NCBI GenBank assembly: GCA_013350335.1
Contig: CM023533.1
Location: 30,486,869-30,550,868 of the forward strand
Origin: Chimonanthus salicifolius
Lineage: Eukaryota > Streptophyta > Magnoliopsida > Laurales > Calycanthaceae
Length of the DNA stretch: 64,000 nucleotides
Direction of reading: 5' to 3'
Part shown: positions 8,843-21,385 of the stretch, piece after piece
Layout: each line of letters opens with the position of its first letter
Numbering within the stretch: the stretch's first letter is position 1
Translations under genes and position numbers: made by a program
The notes under the pieces: generated by a model
What the model was told of the DNA's origin: nothing
Database searches by the model: none
Seen by the model: the letters and a program-made list of their open reading frames with translations, nothing else

Positions 8843-11800
8843 GTGTGTTCTTTTCTTCTTCTCATCATTTTGTTTTTAGGGTTTTACTGGATACAAAGTA
8901 ATGGGGTTATCGGGGCTGGAGTTTGATTTTTTGGAGGAGTGAGTCGATGTAGATGAGTAAAATGTGGACCAGTCAGCAACATGTATGATATTGGTAAAGG
9001 AGGGGTTCTGGATGATCACATGTACCAAAAGTCAATCCAACTAGACATCGGTAGCATCTTACCCTGGGTATTCCTTATAGGCCGTTGACGTGAGAAGTCA
9101 GTCATGGTTTCCGATCAATAGCTTTGATTGATTCGTGGGCAATTCCTTCAACAACTTATTTTTAGTATATTGGGTCATCTACAACCCTCCATCTCGATCT
9201 CCAATAAGTAAGGTCTGCTTCCATGTTGTGTGGAATCACTCTCCCAGTTAGTGGGGATGAATGTTAGAGGGTTTGAAACCATTGGCATTTGCACAGGAAG
9301 CCCTCCACATGGTTAAATTTCAATACTTCGATTTGTGTCTGGAAACTAGATGGTTAGGAAGGGAATGCTACTGCCATCTTCTGCATTCATGAGAGAAGGC
9401 AAGGATTGGGTGGTTGGGATCTTACTATCTGGGTGATTTTCTGTGGATAGCCCAATCTGTGTTGGGGCCCTTCAAACTCACAGTTTTGACCAATGAACTG
9501 TTGCCTCACTTTTACAAGCTCAACACCCAAGCATACCCAGCATTCTTCATTTTATGCTTAAGAGTTGATGTGTATTACCTGCATGACTCTGAAAATCAGT
9601 TCCAAGATCTGAGGGACTGCTATTTCAACTTACTAAGATAAGGGAGAAACCAGTTAGGATCGTGAGTAGTTAGAAATGACATTTTGGGCTGCATAGTGAT
9701 AGAATTTGAACCCAAATAGGGATGAATAAGATTTCCTTGATGGTGATGACAATGACAATGAGAATGATCCGTTTTCTATACATTTCACTACATGTTTCCT
9801 ACTTTTAGACATACATGGATTGAGGGATGGAAGGGGAGCAAAGATGCTGATTTTTTTCACCATTTCTTTTCCTTCCTCTTGATGGTCAATGGATGGATAA
9901 TACAAACCATTTGTTCAAGAGACTTCCTTTCATAGGATGGGTGACATAGGCACATTTTTTCATGAGACTTGGAAGAGTCTTCCAACATTTCCATGTGGAA
10001 CTTTGAAAGCTTCCTTCCCATAGGACTCTTCATTGACTTTTATCTATGTTGCATGGGTATGGGTCTAAGTCTCGATGTTTGGCAAGGTTCGAGGTGTCAG
10101 ACTTGGTGAACCAAAAAAAGACATCAGGATAAGGGCATGCGGTATCATTATCATTATCAGCCAATAATCCCATCCATTTGAGGTCGGCTTTATGAGTTCT
10201 TATTCTCCAAGTAACTCTGCCATAAACCCTATCATCAGCCACTCCATAGTTTAACATGTCATGTTTTATCCCTTCCTCCATGTTCTCGAAGGTCCCCCTC
10301 TTTTCCTAGTGCCTTCAATCTATAGCCTCTCCATTCTACCATTGGGACTATGCTTGTTCTTCTACAAACATGACCCAACCATCTTAAACGAGATTCTCTC
10401 AATTTGTCATATACTAGAGCTATCCGTAAACTATCCTAATATGTTCATTGTTAATTCTATCCTTTAGAGTTAAATCACTCATCCAATATAGTGTACACAT
10501 CTTCGTTGTGCTGCCTTTATTTATTTGTCTTTTTTTTTCATTGTCCAACACTCTACTCTGTAAAACATCACAAATCTAATAATTGTTTTATAAAATCTTT
10601 GTTTTAAACGAAGATGACTCTTTTATCACAAAAGACTTCACTAATTTGTCTACATTTTACTCATCCCACTCCTGTTCTATTTGTTATATGTAAGTTGAAA
10701 CCTCCTTGAGATTCTACCATAGAGCCCAAGTATCTAAACTGATTGCAATGTACAACTAAGTCGTTTTCTATTTTTACCGAGATATCGTCACTATCGTCTA
10801 AACTACTAAAGTTACATTCCAGTATTTTGTTTTAGTTTTGCTAATTTTCAAACCATTTGACTCTAATGTTCTCCACAAATCTAGTCTAGCGTTGAGTTGT
10901 TGTTTCTTCTCATTAATTAATAGTATATCGTCCACAAAAAGCGTACACCATGTGATGCAGGCCTGGGTCGGGTTCCGAAGAGATCCGACTCAGACGCGCC
11001 AGGCGAGATGGATCTAAAGATGTTTCCATCTTCAAAGTCGTGCAACCAATCATGAAACATGAGTGGATTTGCATAAAGTTACGAGTTTACGAACGAATCT
11101 TGCAATTAAACAAGCTTTCCAGGAATCCAATTACGCTTAGTGGAATTTAGATTAAGGTCTCTTTAATTAAATGATTGAAATGTGGAAGCGGAATTAAAGA
11201 GATAAATGAAAATCGAAATTAAACTCTTACGCTAAAAACCATTAAGACATAATTGAATTAAAATCTATTGGTACTCACTTTGTTTGGACCACATGTTCGG
11301 TGGGTTTTCCCTCCCGAGGGTTGGCTTGTGCCTCGGCCACAGCTCGGTGTGAACACACATGAAACTCCAAGAATCTTTTCAAAAGTAATTTTTATTCACT
11401 GAATGAAAATCAAAACTACATCTCAATTTATAGAGAAAAAGATGTAAAAAGACTAAAATACGCATGCCTAAATTATCCCAATCTGCCACACAAATTGTGA
11501 GATTTGGATTTTATTAAATAAATAATAAAAGAAACTAATCCTAAAAATGTTATGCACGGTCATAAGCAATATCCTCAATTACTAACAATAGCAAATGCTC
11601 CCACATAATTCTCAATGGGATGGGCGTTGGTGGTTGTATTTGATATTCCATTGTGCATGGATATACTTTCCACTAATATGACATGGTGCATGGATATCTT
11701 GCCCAATTTCTCAAAGTGATAACATTGCCTTAGCTCCACACCTCATTGGAGAGTTGTAGTTACCTCCATGCATTCACACATTATTCTCATGCATGATTTT

Positions 11801-14591
11801 GCATGGCTCCAACGTTTATGGCTTGCATGGTTTTGCATTGCCAAGGGTGGAGGATGTTGACTTTGGTTTGGGTCATTGGACATTTATTTGGGCTAATTGG
11901 AGTGGATTTTATTTGGGTTTGGGCTGGTAATGAATGGACTTGGGCTTACAGGCTTAACTAGGTCATTCGGGGTTGTTGGGTCATTGGGCTTGGACTAACA
12001 AAATGACTAGGATTATTAGACGGAGTCCAATGACGTCTGTCTTGATCAAATTGGGTCATGGAAGCTAAAGCATTTCTCCATGTGATCAAGGTCCACTAAT
12101 AAGTCCACGAATGTGAATCATTGGCCTAATGACCTCATTACCATGGCACTTCATCTTGGATTCCCGATGTTAAGTTGTCCATGATTAGGGCGAACATGTA
12201 TGGGCTTAAAGCGGATCCTTGATGGAGTCCTACTTCAACATGGAACTCTGTTGTCTTACCACACACGGTTTTAACATTAGTGATTGCAGTTTCGTACAAA
12301 TAATCTCAACATAATCATTGGGAATATATTTATTTCTAAAGGGCATCATACAACACCATATTCAAATAAATTTGTATCTAGATTTATTTAAATGAAAATA
12401 AGGTGTGAAAATAAAGCTAATAGAAAATAATGTATGAATAGAAAATATGCACATTAGAGTTTCTACCTGAAGCTGGAAAAGGGATTTGGGTGAGAGTGGC
12501 GATGTTTTGTTCTCAAACGTCACCAAGTTGATTAAGGAAGCTGGAATGGCATCTCAAGTAGAGTTTCTTGCATTTAGAATATTGAAATGAAATTAGTGAT
12601 GAAGTCATGGATTTCTTTTGCTCATACATTTTTTGTTGATCAATCTACCCCTTTCTGGATAGTATAGTCTTTCATAGAATTCAAGTATCTATCTACTAGT
12701 ACTATGTTAGAGGAATGCTTCTTGCATGAGGAGATTTGAAAGATGGATTTCCAATGAATTTTATAAGAGTTTTGGAAAGCATAGAGGAAGATATTTGGGC
12801 TTTCTTTGATGAATTCTACAAAACAGGAAGACTTTCTGAAGACTTGGGTGGTTCATTGTAGTCATCTTCAATATTGCAGGAGCAACTTCACTAAGGGATT
12901 CCACGCCCATTAGTCTTCTCAGAAGCATCTAGAAACTTTTGGTACAAGTATTAGCAAATCACTTTAGGAAGGTGATCAGTGAGGTAGTTTCTTTAAATCA
13001 AGGAGCTTATGTTCAAGGGAATTAGATAATGGAAACAAAATTAATAGCACATGAGACTATTTATTTGAGGCATTGAGTTATGATTCCTAGCCTAATTTGC
13101 AACATTGATTTTGGAAGGCATACAGCATGGCTGATTGGGCTTTTCTCTAGACTGTGTGATGTAGTGGATGGATTTTGGAGTTGGTAAAGAGGCTGGATCT
13201 CTGAATTTGTTTCTTCGGCCCATCATTTTGTTGAATGGTGTGCCAACAGGGTTCATCTTCTTGTGGTCTTCAACAAGGTGACCCACCATCTTCCTATATT
13301 TTCATTAGTGTCTAACCTGATTAGCAAAGTACTATGTCGTGCAATGAATTTGTCCTACTGTCAAAACTTTTAAGATTATGAACTTAGCATCATTTCTCAC
13401 TTTCAATATGTTTATGGCACTATCCTTTTTGTGATGACTATGAGGAAAGCATGAAAGTTTTAGTTGTTGTCTGATGGTTTGAAATCTTTTTGGTCTGAAG
13501 ATCAATTTCTAAAAAAAGAAAAGAAAAAGAAACCATCTTTTCGGCATTCATAATGAAGAGCAGGGACCAAAATAGTTTGTGACATAATGGATTTAAAGTT
13601 GGTTCCTTACCCACTCATTATCTAGGGCTTCCTATTTGTATTAGCAATGCAAGAAATGTGCTGTAGAAGTCAGAGAGATTTGAAAAAAGATTATTAGTGT
13701 GGAGAAGTATGTATCTTATGATTGCTGGCTTCCTACTTTTTATTAGTCTTTTGTTGCCCCATTAATGCATCGAAGAGGTTAGGGTCCACCTGGACTAATT
13801 TCGTTTGGAAAGATTTTGAATATGAAGGAAATATCATCTGCTTCAGTATTCCCAGTTTCACAAATCTTTTAAAGAAGAAAGGGAGGAGGGGAGGGGAGAG
13901 CACTTAGGCTAAAGACCAAAGACCTTAATAAACAAATCGATTTTAGGCAAATATATGTGGTGTATTGGTGAAAATGATCCTCACGATATCTAGAAGTTAA
14001 ATACAAATTAAATGCTTTTGGTTGGAGGGGTTAACCGCTTTGCACAGGTTGCCTCTTCCTTTGAGCAGAACATTTCACGATAGGAAAGTGCTCCCTTGGC
14101 TTGACATATGGTGTTGCAATCTCCGTTAAAGCTGTGGTGCCCCTCCGTCTTTAATCACAATTTTGTAAGGATGCCATAGTCAAGAACTGCTTAGCTACAA
14201 CTACCAACTCAGTGTGGGCTCTGCTTTTGAGAGTCAATTTGTATGAAATAGAGGGTTCCCGATTTAGTTGCTCTCCTAGTGGATTTGCAATTTGTAGAGG
14301 TTGCTCCCTATTTCAAAAATTATTAAATATAGCGACGAATAATTGCAGGTTTTTTTAAGTCATATCCTCCAACAATTTGTGAACTGTGCATAGCTACAAG
14401 AGTTCTCATTCCTCCTTAGTTGCAAAGAATGGGTTGCTGATAAAGTTGGAGCATTTTGTTGGGTTGCTGGATTTAGATAAATCTTTGACTTTCAGACCTT
14501 ATTTCACTCTAGCACTACATCATCATCAATGTGTGCATCCTTTGTCTCCTGACACATCATCTCATATTTTCCTTTGTCTCCCTATTGCATC

Positions 14592-14645
<54 letters not shown>

Positions 14646-17427
14646 CCCCTCCAATTTGGGAAGAGTGGAACCAATGTCACTGAGGTGTTCAAAAAAGCCA
14701 AATTTAAAGTGGCTGCCAGACATTGTTAGGGCATGCAAACAAATAGGCAAGCCATGCTTGGATTTTAAACTAATCAGACATTTTTCTCTGGCTAGGTCTA
14801 TTCAAATCCTTCTTTTTTATTCCTATTCTGGGCCTATTGATGGTTCCTATGGAGCCCAAATCTACATTGATCAAATGAAAATCTGTATCATAATATAAAC
14901 TGATTTAGAGGAATGAAACTGTATTTGTTATAAGTAGCTCAATGCCTCAAATGCATGGAGTGTATATACAGTTTGACAGTTTCTGCCGTGGTGCTTGTTT
15001 TTATTTTCCCCTTATAAAGGCTAATTATTTGTACAAAATCATACGTAATACCCTTTGGATGGTTACAGGAGTGGATATCAGCATGAACACCCATTTGAAG
15101 GTGGTGAAACTGACACTAAAGGGTAAAAATCCAGTTACTCTTGATCACCTCAGTGTAAGGGGTAACAACATCCGATACTACATCCTTCCTGATAGTTTGA
15201 ACCTGGAGACTTTGTTGGTGGAGGAAGCACCTAGAGTCAAGCCCAAGAAGCCAACTGCAGGTATTGTAGATTGAACTATAGCCATTCCATCCCTTACTGC
15301 AGAATGCATATTTGTTCAATAGACACTTGAAGAGGTCTTCATGCCTAGATCTCAGCATCTCACTCCCTGAGATCTGGTAGAAGTCATCAGGTTGGTCTCA
15401 TTATGAAACGACCATGGGTTTTCACTGATCATTGCAGGCTAAACAGGTAAAAATTAGTAAGAAGTCATTAACAGTGCATGCTAGTCTCATCTTTTAATTA
15501 ACCAGCCTGAATTTTTTGGCCAAAGCATGTGCACAGCAAGCCCTCTCGGTTGCCAAATAAAAATGGTTGAGATAAATGTATCCCAGTGGCTCCATTCTTC
15601 TTATGCTGGATCTGGGCATCTTAGTGTGTGTCTTATAAGATTGATTTAATTGTATCACAGCTGTTGAGAAATTATAATTTTTTTGTATGATGATTGCATA
15701 AATATGATAAAATGAAACATCTTATTTGGAAGTACCATCTTGACATCTAGAATAGATTTTTTTCTTTTCTGGTTTTACCTGATTTCTGCTTCTGATCGTG
15801 TAAAGATCAAGGCCAAATATAAGTATGCAATTGAAACATATCCAGATCATAATTCTGGCATATGTCTGAATTATCCAATTTTCTAATTAACAGGAATTCT
15901 AATTGGATATGGATCTGGAATATATTTGGTAAAATGAATTAGTTCAAGTCCTGGAATTTATGGATCGGACCCTAATCTGGCTTGTTGCAGATAACAGGCT
16001 AGTGAAATTCCTCCTTTTTTGCTACATTTTGCCATTAAATCATGTATAGAAGTAATTTGCAAAAAATGAATTCATGTAAAAGTGTGAAAAAAATTGACAG
16101 ATTGGAAGCCAGAATTATTGGTTTTGTAAATTATGAAGCACATAAATGAATTCCAATATGGAGAAGGATGTTGAAAAGGAGATACTGCAATCATTTCACA
16201 AAACTAAGGGCAAGGTTTAGTTACAGATATCACCTTTGTAATAAACTTTTGTCATAAACTTTGAATCGTTCTAGCGTGATGACTTGATGGCCATATCAGT
16301 GATATATGTGGCAATGTGCTGTGCTATCTACCGGCCTTGCAAAATGAGAACAAAGGGCTTTCATTCATCTTGTTTCATTTTGTAAGGGTAGGCTGGGGTG
16401 TGGAGTGGAATGAACATTTCTATCTTTAGGCCTGATTCTAGGATTAATTTTTATTTACTTATGATTGTGGACTGAATTGTTTTTCAAGTATGCTGAACAT
16501 AATAATAATTAATTTTTTGCCTTTTATAGCATTTTTTATTTTTCAGCATTCCTTTTGTACCTTCTAATCTTCTATATTTCCTGTGACGAGTGTGATGAAA
16601 TTGTTACGAGTTAAAATAATTTTGAGTTCAAATATAACAATATGATATGAGACATCAAGCATATACAAGTATTTTCCAACATCCATGCATGTCTAGCATT
16701 AAGGGCATCTGTGTGATCTTAAAAATGTGTACTCCATTGGTGCCGTACACTAAGAGGATTCTCTTAGGCTGTCTTTGGATGGGGAGAAGGGTGAAGACTT
16801 CTAAAGATGTCTGGATCCGTTCTGTAGGAGAAAGGCCTAAAAATTAGTGAATCTTCTCCAGGGGAAGATGGGAGTTCTCCACCTCTGCCTGGAGAGCACC
16901 ATCTTCTCCAAGAGAGAACATGAGCAAAAGTTCTCTTCATTTATCTTATCCCTGGAGAACTCATGCATTTGGATAGGGAGAAAGGTTTTAGGGGATTCAT
17001 TTGGGTAAGGGATTCCCTTGAGTAGGGGATTCTACTAGTGAGAGATTCTCTTGTATTTGTTTGGTAATTTTAAGGTAAATGGAATGAGAAGAAAATAAAT
17101 AGAGGGGGGCAAGAAGGGAAGAGGGGAAACCATGGTTTCTCCTCCCTCTCCAGGGAAAACCAACTTAGGCTTGAGAGTGAAAATGGGAGAAAAAGTGAGT
17201 CTCACTTTTCCTCTGGCTAATAATACCAAATAAGGGGAAAGGAGGGTAATCCCATGTATTCCCCATCTTTCCCTTCATCCAAACACGCCCTTAGAATCAT
17301 CCACTGGACTGCGTAGTCTAGTTTTGTCTTGTGTTTCTGTTTTTATGGCATATGTTCTTTCTCAGGGAGGCCTTTGGGACGCGGACGGGGACGGGGACGT
17401 GGACGTGGCCGTGGCCGAGGGCGCTAG
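8609..17427 (+). CDS. SmD1: Small nuclear ribonucleoprotein SmD1
   Basis: Four exons: 8609-8622, 8730-8806, 15069-15260 and 17366-17427, all with GT-AG introns. They join to 345 nt, 114 residues plus stop. The protein starts [12 protein letters not shown], has the Sm1 region ([19 protein letters not shown]), the Sm2 region ([14 protein letters not shown]), a KPKKPTAG linker and a C-terminal Arg-Gly tail of about 17 residues. SmD1 is a core subunit of the heptameric Sm ring around U1, U2, U4 and U5 snRNAs; the RG tail is normally methylated and recognised during snRNP assembly. Length and sequence match the family closely. The first exon has only 14 coding bases. Intron 2 is 6.26 kb and loaded with LINE remains, and its donor lies directly against a (CT)n microsatellite. 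Confidence 0.96.
8809..8839 (+). repeat. (CT)n microsatellite at the intron 2 donor of SmD1
   Basis: About fifteen CT units beginning two bases inside intron 2, so the donor reads ACAG|GTCTCTCT. Confidence 0.9.
8840..10029. other. Intron 2 of SmD1, first part
   Basis: No recognisable gene. Frames at 9414-9641 and elsewhere show no family resemblance. The sequence is less AT-rich than the intergenic DNA and may be old retroelement or pseudogene material. Confidence 0.35.
10030..12330 (-). mobile_element. Decayed RTE-type LINE, interrupted
   Basis: Read on the minus strand, about 12280-12150 encodes [20 protein letters not shown] and then [10 protein letters not shown]. The frame resumes at 10952 with a [12 protein letters not shown] catalytic block (normally FADD) and [19 protein letters not shown]. 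The C-terminal part near 10280-10160 carries [14 protein letters not shown], like the end of RTE-clade reverse transcriptases. Stops and frameshifts are frequent, so it is dead. It lies antisense in SmD1 intron 2. A 1.19-kb insertion separates the W and C of the PWC block. Confidence 0.75.
10953..12139. mobile_element. 1.19-kb insertion inside the RTE LINE
   Basis: Its limits are exact because it splits the LINE reading frame. The bases ACCATG occur at both ends (10947-10952 and 12140-12145), a probable 6-bp target duplication. It begins TGATGCAGGCCTGGG and has no recognisable coding region or long terminal inverted repeat. A solo LTR or another non-autonomous element are both possible; I cannot assign the class. 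Confidence 0.6.
12480..13560 (+). mobile_element. Decayed L1-type LINE reverse transcriptase
   Basis: Plus-strand fragments read [17 protein letters not shown], then [11 protein letters not shown] and [21 protein letters not shown] with ETKLIAHE, matching the N-terminal and palm parts of plant L1 reverse transcriptases. Further on LLNGVPTG is seen, and near 13470 the SGLKIN-like block has decayed. Multiple stops and shifts break it. It sits in the same intron as the RTE element but in the opposite direction. Confidence 0.7.
14593..14641 (+). repeat. (CT)n microsatellite, about 24 units
   Basis: Long CT run in SmD1 intron 2, about 430 bp before exon 3. It creates a Ser-Leu repeat in a spurious frame. 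Confidence 0.95.
16767..17293. mobile_element. Possible MITE in SmD1 intron 3
   Basis: Begins TAGGCTGTCTTTGGATGG and ends CATCCAAACACGCCCTTA, an imperfect inverted pair. Between them are purine-rich GGAGAA blocks on one side and complementary blocks on the other. Related ends occur at 32343 (TAGGCTGTGTTTGGATGG) and 24266 (CCATCCAAACACAATCTTAG). No clear target duplication. Confidence 0.4.
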
Positions 17428-19900
17428 TCACACTGCTTTCTTAATTTTTGAAGCCTCTTCTCTGAAGATGACTTGCCTCCACATAATTTGGTTGGTTAGC
17501 TTGAAGGATACAATATTGAACTTGGCTTTACTGTCATGTAATGAATTGAATGACTTGATCTCAAGTGACTGAATGTTTTCTATTTCCCTTAACAATTGAC
17601 TTCCGTGGCACCGTATTTGCTAAAATGAGATGTAGCTTCAACATGATTTAATCAGATGCCTTTTTCTTTCAAAAGGCAACATATTTGTGATTTCTAAGTT
17701 TGTCATTTTCATGTTGCTGGACTTTTGGATGAGATCTTCACTAAGTGAGACTTCTGAAGCTACTCTTTTATCATTTTTTTGGTTGGATTATCCCTCCAAT
17801 TTGTGGTAATAAGTTTCATGCCTATCTATAGATTTAATCAGACAGTTGTTTTATTTACTGCTTGTGCCTTGTTTTGATGGTTTTGGGACTACAGTGGTCG
17901 TAGGATGTGAAAGATGCCATTGAGTTGATTCTGGTTGGGTCCATACTCCATAGTGGACCACAACCCAGACCTAACTTGGGTCTTAATGAAATTCTATACC
18001 TATATCTTATACTTGTTTATTGATTGTTAATTTATTAAATGATTGACTGACTTTTATCCATCCTAATAGGTTTATTAAAAATCTACTTAATTCAATTTTA
18101 AAATCTTTTTTTTGTCTTCCAAATTTCCTGACTTCAAGTTATTTCTCAATCACTAAATTTGCATCGTACGTGGGTCTCAACTTTACTTCATTTGGTGGAT
18201 ACAGTTGTTTTTTAAATATTATTAAAATTAATAATCAAATGGTAATTAAAAGGCCACACTTAGGGAGCACACAGTTTACCATTCTTGGTATTTGTTCTTA
18301 GAATTTTTGAGCAATTTAAAAGTTTATGAGCATGTGATCCTGTATGGGTTTCCTACCTTCAATTCAAGACATCCAGAATTCCAGATTCCAAACAAGTTTA
18401 TTTATTAGCCTGTCCCATGCCTTTCTGAGTTTGGACACATGCAGTGATGAAAATAAAAAGGCTTCTAGAATAGTAATAGTATTGTACGGATTTCTTCTTT
18501 CTACAAGACATCTATCTGAGTCACATGGCAATCTAACCATTGTAGCATAGAAGAACAAAAAATTTCTAGAGTCTTTTTTCACGTTGAAGTGTGGAACCAT
18601 CTTCCAAATTTAAGAAACAACCCGAGTTTTAATTCTCATCATCTGAGGTGCTCAGTTACAAAATTTGAAAATATTAGCGATATTTCAGAAATATTGATTC
18701 AATTTTCTGAAAAATTTATATTTCAATTCGAGATTAGACTGAAATTTTAATCAGTTGTTTCAGATTTCAGCTGAAATTTGTGATGTGCAGTGGAATTCTC
18801 ACTCTTCTCATTTCCAAACACTGAACTTTGAAAGAAAAAAAATTGTATATGAGCTGATGTTATATAATTGTACAGTATTTGTTGTATATTTTATATTGAC
18901 TGTATAATTGATGTAACAAAAGATTATGAGGAATATAGAGGAATGGGATAAATACCAACTCATTCAAACAAATTTGTAATAAACATTAACATTAAAACAA
19001 AATACAGAAAAAAGAACACTACTATATACAATCCCCCTATTGAATAACTTTCTTACGCATCACAAATGGAATCTCACGGGCAATGTTGCCTATGAGTGGT
19101 GTCATACTTGGGACCCTCAAGTCGGGCTTATCTTGGACTCATTTAAACCTTGGACCTACTGACTTATGAAATAGATTCTTTCTTAACTTGAATTTATTTT
19201 GAGTTGATTTCACTGTTGAATTGAAATTCATATGAACCATTAATTTTTAGATTTTGAAAATCATAACTGCTCAGATCCAATAGATCTGACTTTTTACGGT
19301 TATCATCATCTGAAAAATACATTTCAAATAGTTCCCACTTGACCTAAGACCCTCATGCATGTGAGCCCCATAGCCCATTTAAACAGTGACGTGAATGTCC
19401 AGGGCTGCCCAAGTGAGCCTCGTTACAACCCACAATATTTAAGTTCCTACCTTCTAAAAATAAAATTTGTATTCTAAATACAAATCTTTGAAAATATGCA
19501 GGTTGCAGTCAGAGGTGATACAATTTATCTAAAATGAGGACTATTAACTTAATATTTCTTGCTTTCTAAAGTGAAATCAACTTTAATACATTAATGTAAA
19601 ATCCCTCTCTATTCATCACAATATAAAGGATCTGGATCTTATCAATCAGTAATATCTTATTAAATGTTTGAAACTATTATAAATGAAGAAGATGTATTAA
19701 AAAAATCTTCTTATTTAAAGTCAATTTATTTATTAAATAAATTTTTTTTTTTTTATAAAACAGAGCATTATGCTTAACCAATTGAAAATGCAGAGGAGCA
19801 ACTTTAAAAATATTTCAAAATAAGTCATGGTAGGAAGTTGGAATATGGAAAAAGGCCGGTAGTGACTGGGGTCCAACGGGACGGGGCTGCCGCCGATAAA
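17428..19900. other. Intergenic DNA between SmD1 and the J-protein
   Basis: SmD1 3' region, then AT-rich DNA. The segment 18650-18800 has several short inverted AAATTTC/GAAATTT motifs. No gene or clear transposon found. Confidence 0.4.
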
Positions 19901-19918
19901 CCCTCGTGACGGTCGGTG

Positions 19919-19926
19919 TTCTAGAA
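19919..19926 (+). promoter_or_regulatory. Heat-shock element core (distal)
   Basis: TTCTAGAA, a perfect nTTCnnGAAn core, 218 bp before the likely J-protein start codon. Confidence 0.5.
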
Positions 19927-19983
19927 ATGAATGGAGGAAGAGACGTGATATTGATGTTACTTATTATTAATAAAAAAAAAGCC

Positions 19984-19991
19984 TTCTAGAA
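19984..19991 (+). promoter_or_regulatory. Heat-shock element core (proximal)
   Basis: A second TTCTAGAA, 65 bp after the first and about 22 bp before a TATA-like CATAAAA (20014-20020). The arrangement fits heat-shock factor control; this is inference. Confidence 0.5.
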
Positions 19992-20143
19992 GCTCTTTAG
20001 TATTTTAACGGCGCATAAAACCACTCAACTCACTATCATCATCCGTACCGACAGCAGTGGACCCCACCTTGCCACATCGGACTCGGACAAATTCTTTAAA
20101 GACCTCTCTCCATTCTACCTTCTCACCCAGTGTCTCTGCTAAA

Positions 20144-20506
20144 ATGTCTTCAATCCCAGTATCCTTCCCTTCTTCTTCATTCCAATTCTCGACAAGATAT
20201 CGTTGTCACTGCTCCCAAATGAGAGTTGTTGCAGTCGACGGCAAAACACCGCCACCCACCACCACCACCACTCTCTACCAGCTCCTACGAGTGAAACAAA
20301 CCGCTTCCTCCGGCGAGATCAAGAAGGCGTACCGGTCTCTTGCAAAACGCTTTCACCCCGACGTGGGAACTGACGGGCGGGATTTCGTCGAGATACGAAA
20401 GGCCTATGAAACGCTGTCGGACCCCGACGCGAGGGCGCTTTACGACCGGTCCATCTACCAAACCCGGTTCCAAACAAGCGGGTGGGAAACGGACCAGTGC
20501 TGGTAG
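20144..20506 (+). CDS. Small DnaJ-domain protein, probably chloroplast (DnaJ11-like)
   Basis: Intronless frame of 120 codons from ATG 20144. The open frame continues upstream to another ATG at 20057, but 20144 is preferred because it gives a normal Ser-rich plastid transit-like N-terminus ([15 protein letters not shown]) in an AAAATGTCT context. A J-domain spans residues about 44-105 ([20 protein letters not shown]), with the essential HPD at 71-73 and helix IV ending in LYDRS. There is no G/F or zinc-finger region, so it is a type III J-protein, which stimulates Hsp70 ATPase. Size and layout resemble the chloroplast DnaJ11 group; plastid location is inferred. Two heat-shock-element cores lie upstream. 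Confidence 0.88.
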   Translation: MSSIPVSFPSSSFQFSTRYRCHCSQMRVVAVDGKTPPPTTTTTLYQLLRVKQTASSGEIKKAYRSLAKRFHPDVGTDGRDFVEIRKAYETLSDPDARALYDRSIYQTRFQTSGWETDQCW

Positions 20507-21110
20507 AAGACTTCACTATTTTTCTTCACTTGACCACTTTGACAATGCACTGGGAGAAGAGGTGGTTTTTTTTTTTTTTTTTTTATCGTTTGGATATTGT
20601 TAAATTATTAATTCGTAAAAAATTCAAATAAAATATTATTAACTTAGTATATTTTACTTTTAACTTCATTCCCATAATCCGATTTCGTTCTAAGCCAACT
20701 TGCTTTATTCCAGTCATCTAAAGTTCTAGAGTTCTGTATCAAACTAAAGAAAAGAGTCAAATGCCCAAGAGAAAATAATAAAAGACCCAAAGTTCAGGTC
20801 AGACAATAATAGGACGAAACCTGTACATATCAAATATCACAAAAAAAAAAAAAAAAAATGAGCAACCAAAGCCCACAATGCGGGCCCAGCCAAGCAAAAC
20901 AGTTAAGAGCAGAGATCTTAAAGACGATCCCAGACCAGACATTTCAAGTGCTTGAATTTAATATCAAGTGTCCGTAAAGTTTCAAATGTCTCAATTATCT
21001 CATGATAATTTCAATCACTAAAATCAAGTGCTTGAATCTAATTTTAGAACTGAAATTTGATCCAAGTGTAGCTCATCAAATAAGCTTTCAATTATCACCG
21101 GATTGATTTT
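20507..21110. other. Intergenic DNA after the J-protein
   Basis: Contains a poly(T) run at 20566-20584 and a poly(A) run at 20840-20857, but no gene. Confidence 0.4.
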
Positions 21111-21114
21111 CTTA

Positions 21115-21385
21115 AGAATCCACCGATTGTGATTCGGGGTTGAAGAAGTCGATCCACCTCTTCCCTGCGACGGAACCCATTAACAGTAGTTGGCTGCCAA
21201 GAAGTGATCCAACTGAGAATGGAGCAAGTGCACCAGGGGTCTGCACCGGCCTCAAACCATGGAACTCCAGTCCAGGCCTGACCCACAAAGATGCCGACAC
21301 CAATTGGCATGGCCCACGGCCCATGGATCAGCTCAGCTTCTCTGAACCACTTGAGGACGGCTGGATCCTCTCCAAGGCGCAATCG
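21115..21385 (-). pseudogene. Light-harvesting chlorophyll-binding protein fragment (Lhcb7-like)
   Basis: On the minus strand 21382-21240 reads [19 protein letters not shown], then [20 protein letters not shown]. The homology continues in the next frame as [20 protein letters not shown] and [15 protein letters not shown] down to about 21118, then stops. This is an internal piece of a light-harvesting protein covering the first membrane helix region with its ExxxxGRxAM-type motif. Here the Arg that normally follows Gly is Pro (HGPWAM), which would remove a chlorophyll-helix contact. One extra base in the run CCCC (G run at 21236-21239 on the plus strand) breaks the frame. No transit peptide or C-terminal helices are found nearby. 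Lhcb7 is my best match from memory; another Lhc member is possible. Confidence 0.7.

Noticed and set aside
14386..14898. 170-codon plus-strand frame with a Ser-Leu repeat
   Set aside because: The repeat is the (CT)n microsatellite and the frame lies inside SmD1 intron 2 with no family resemblance.
20057..20143. Upstream ATG extending the J-protein by 29 residues
   Set aside because: The extension is unlike a transit peptide, while the internal ATG at 20144 gives the normal family length and N-terminus.
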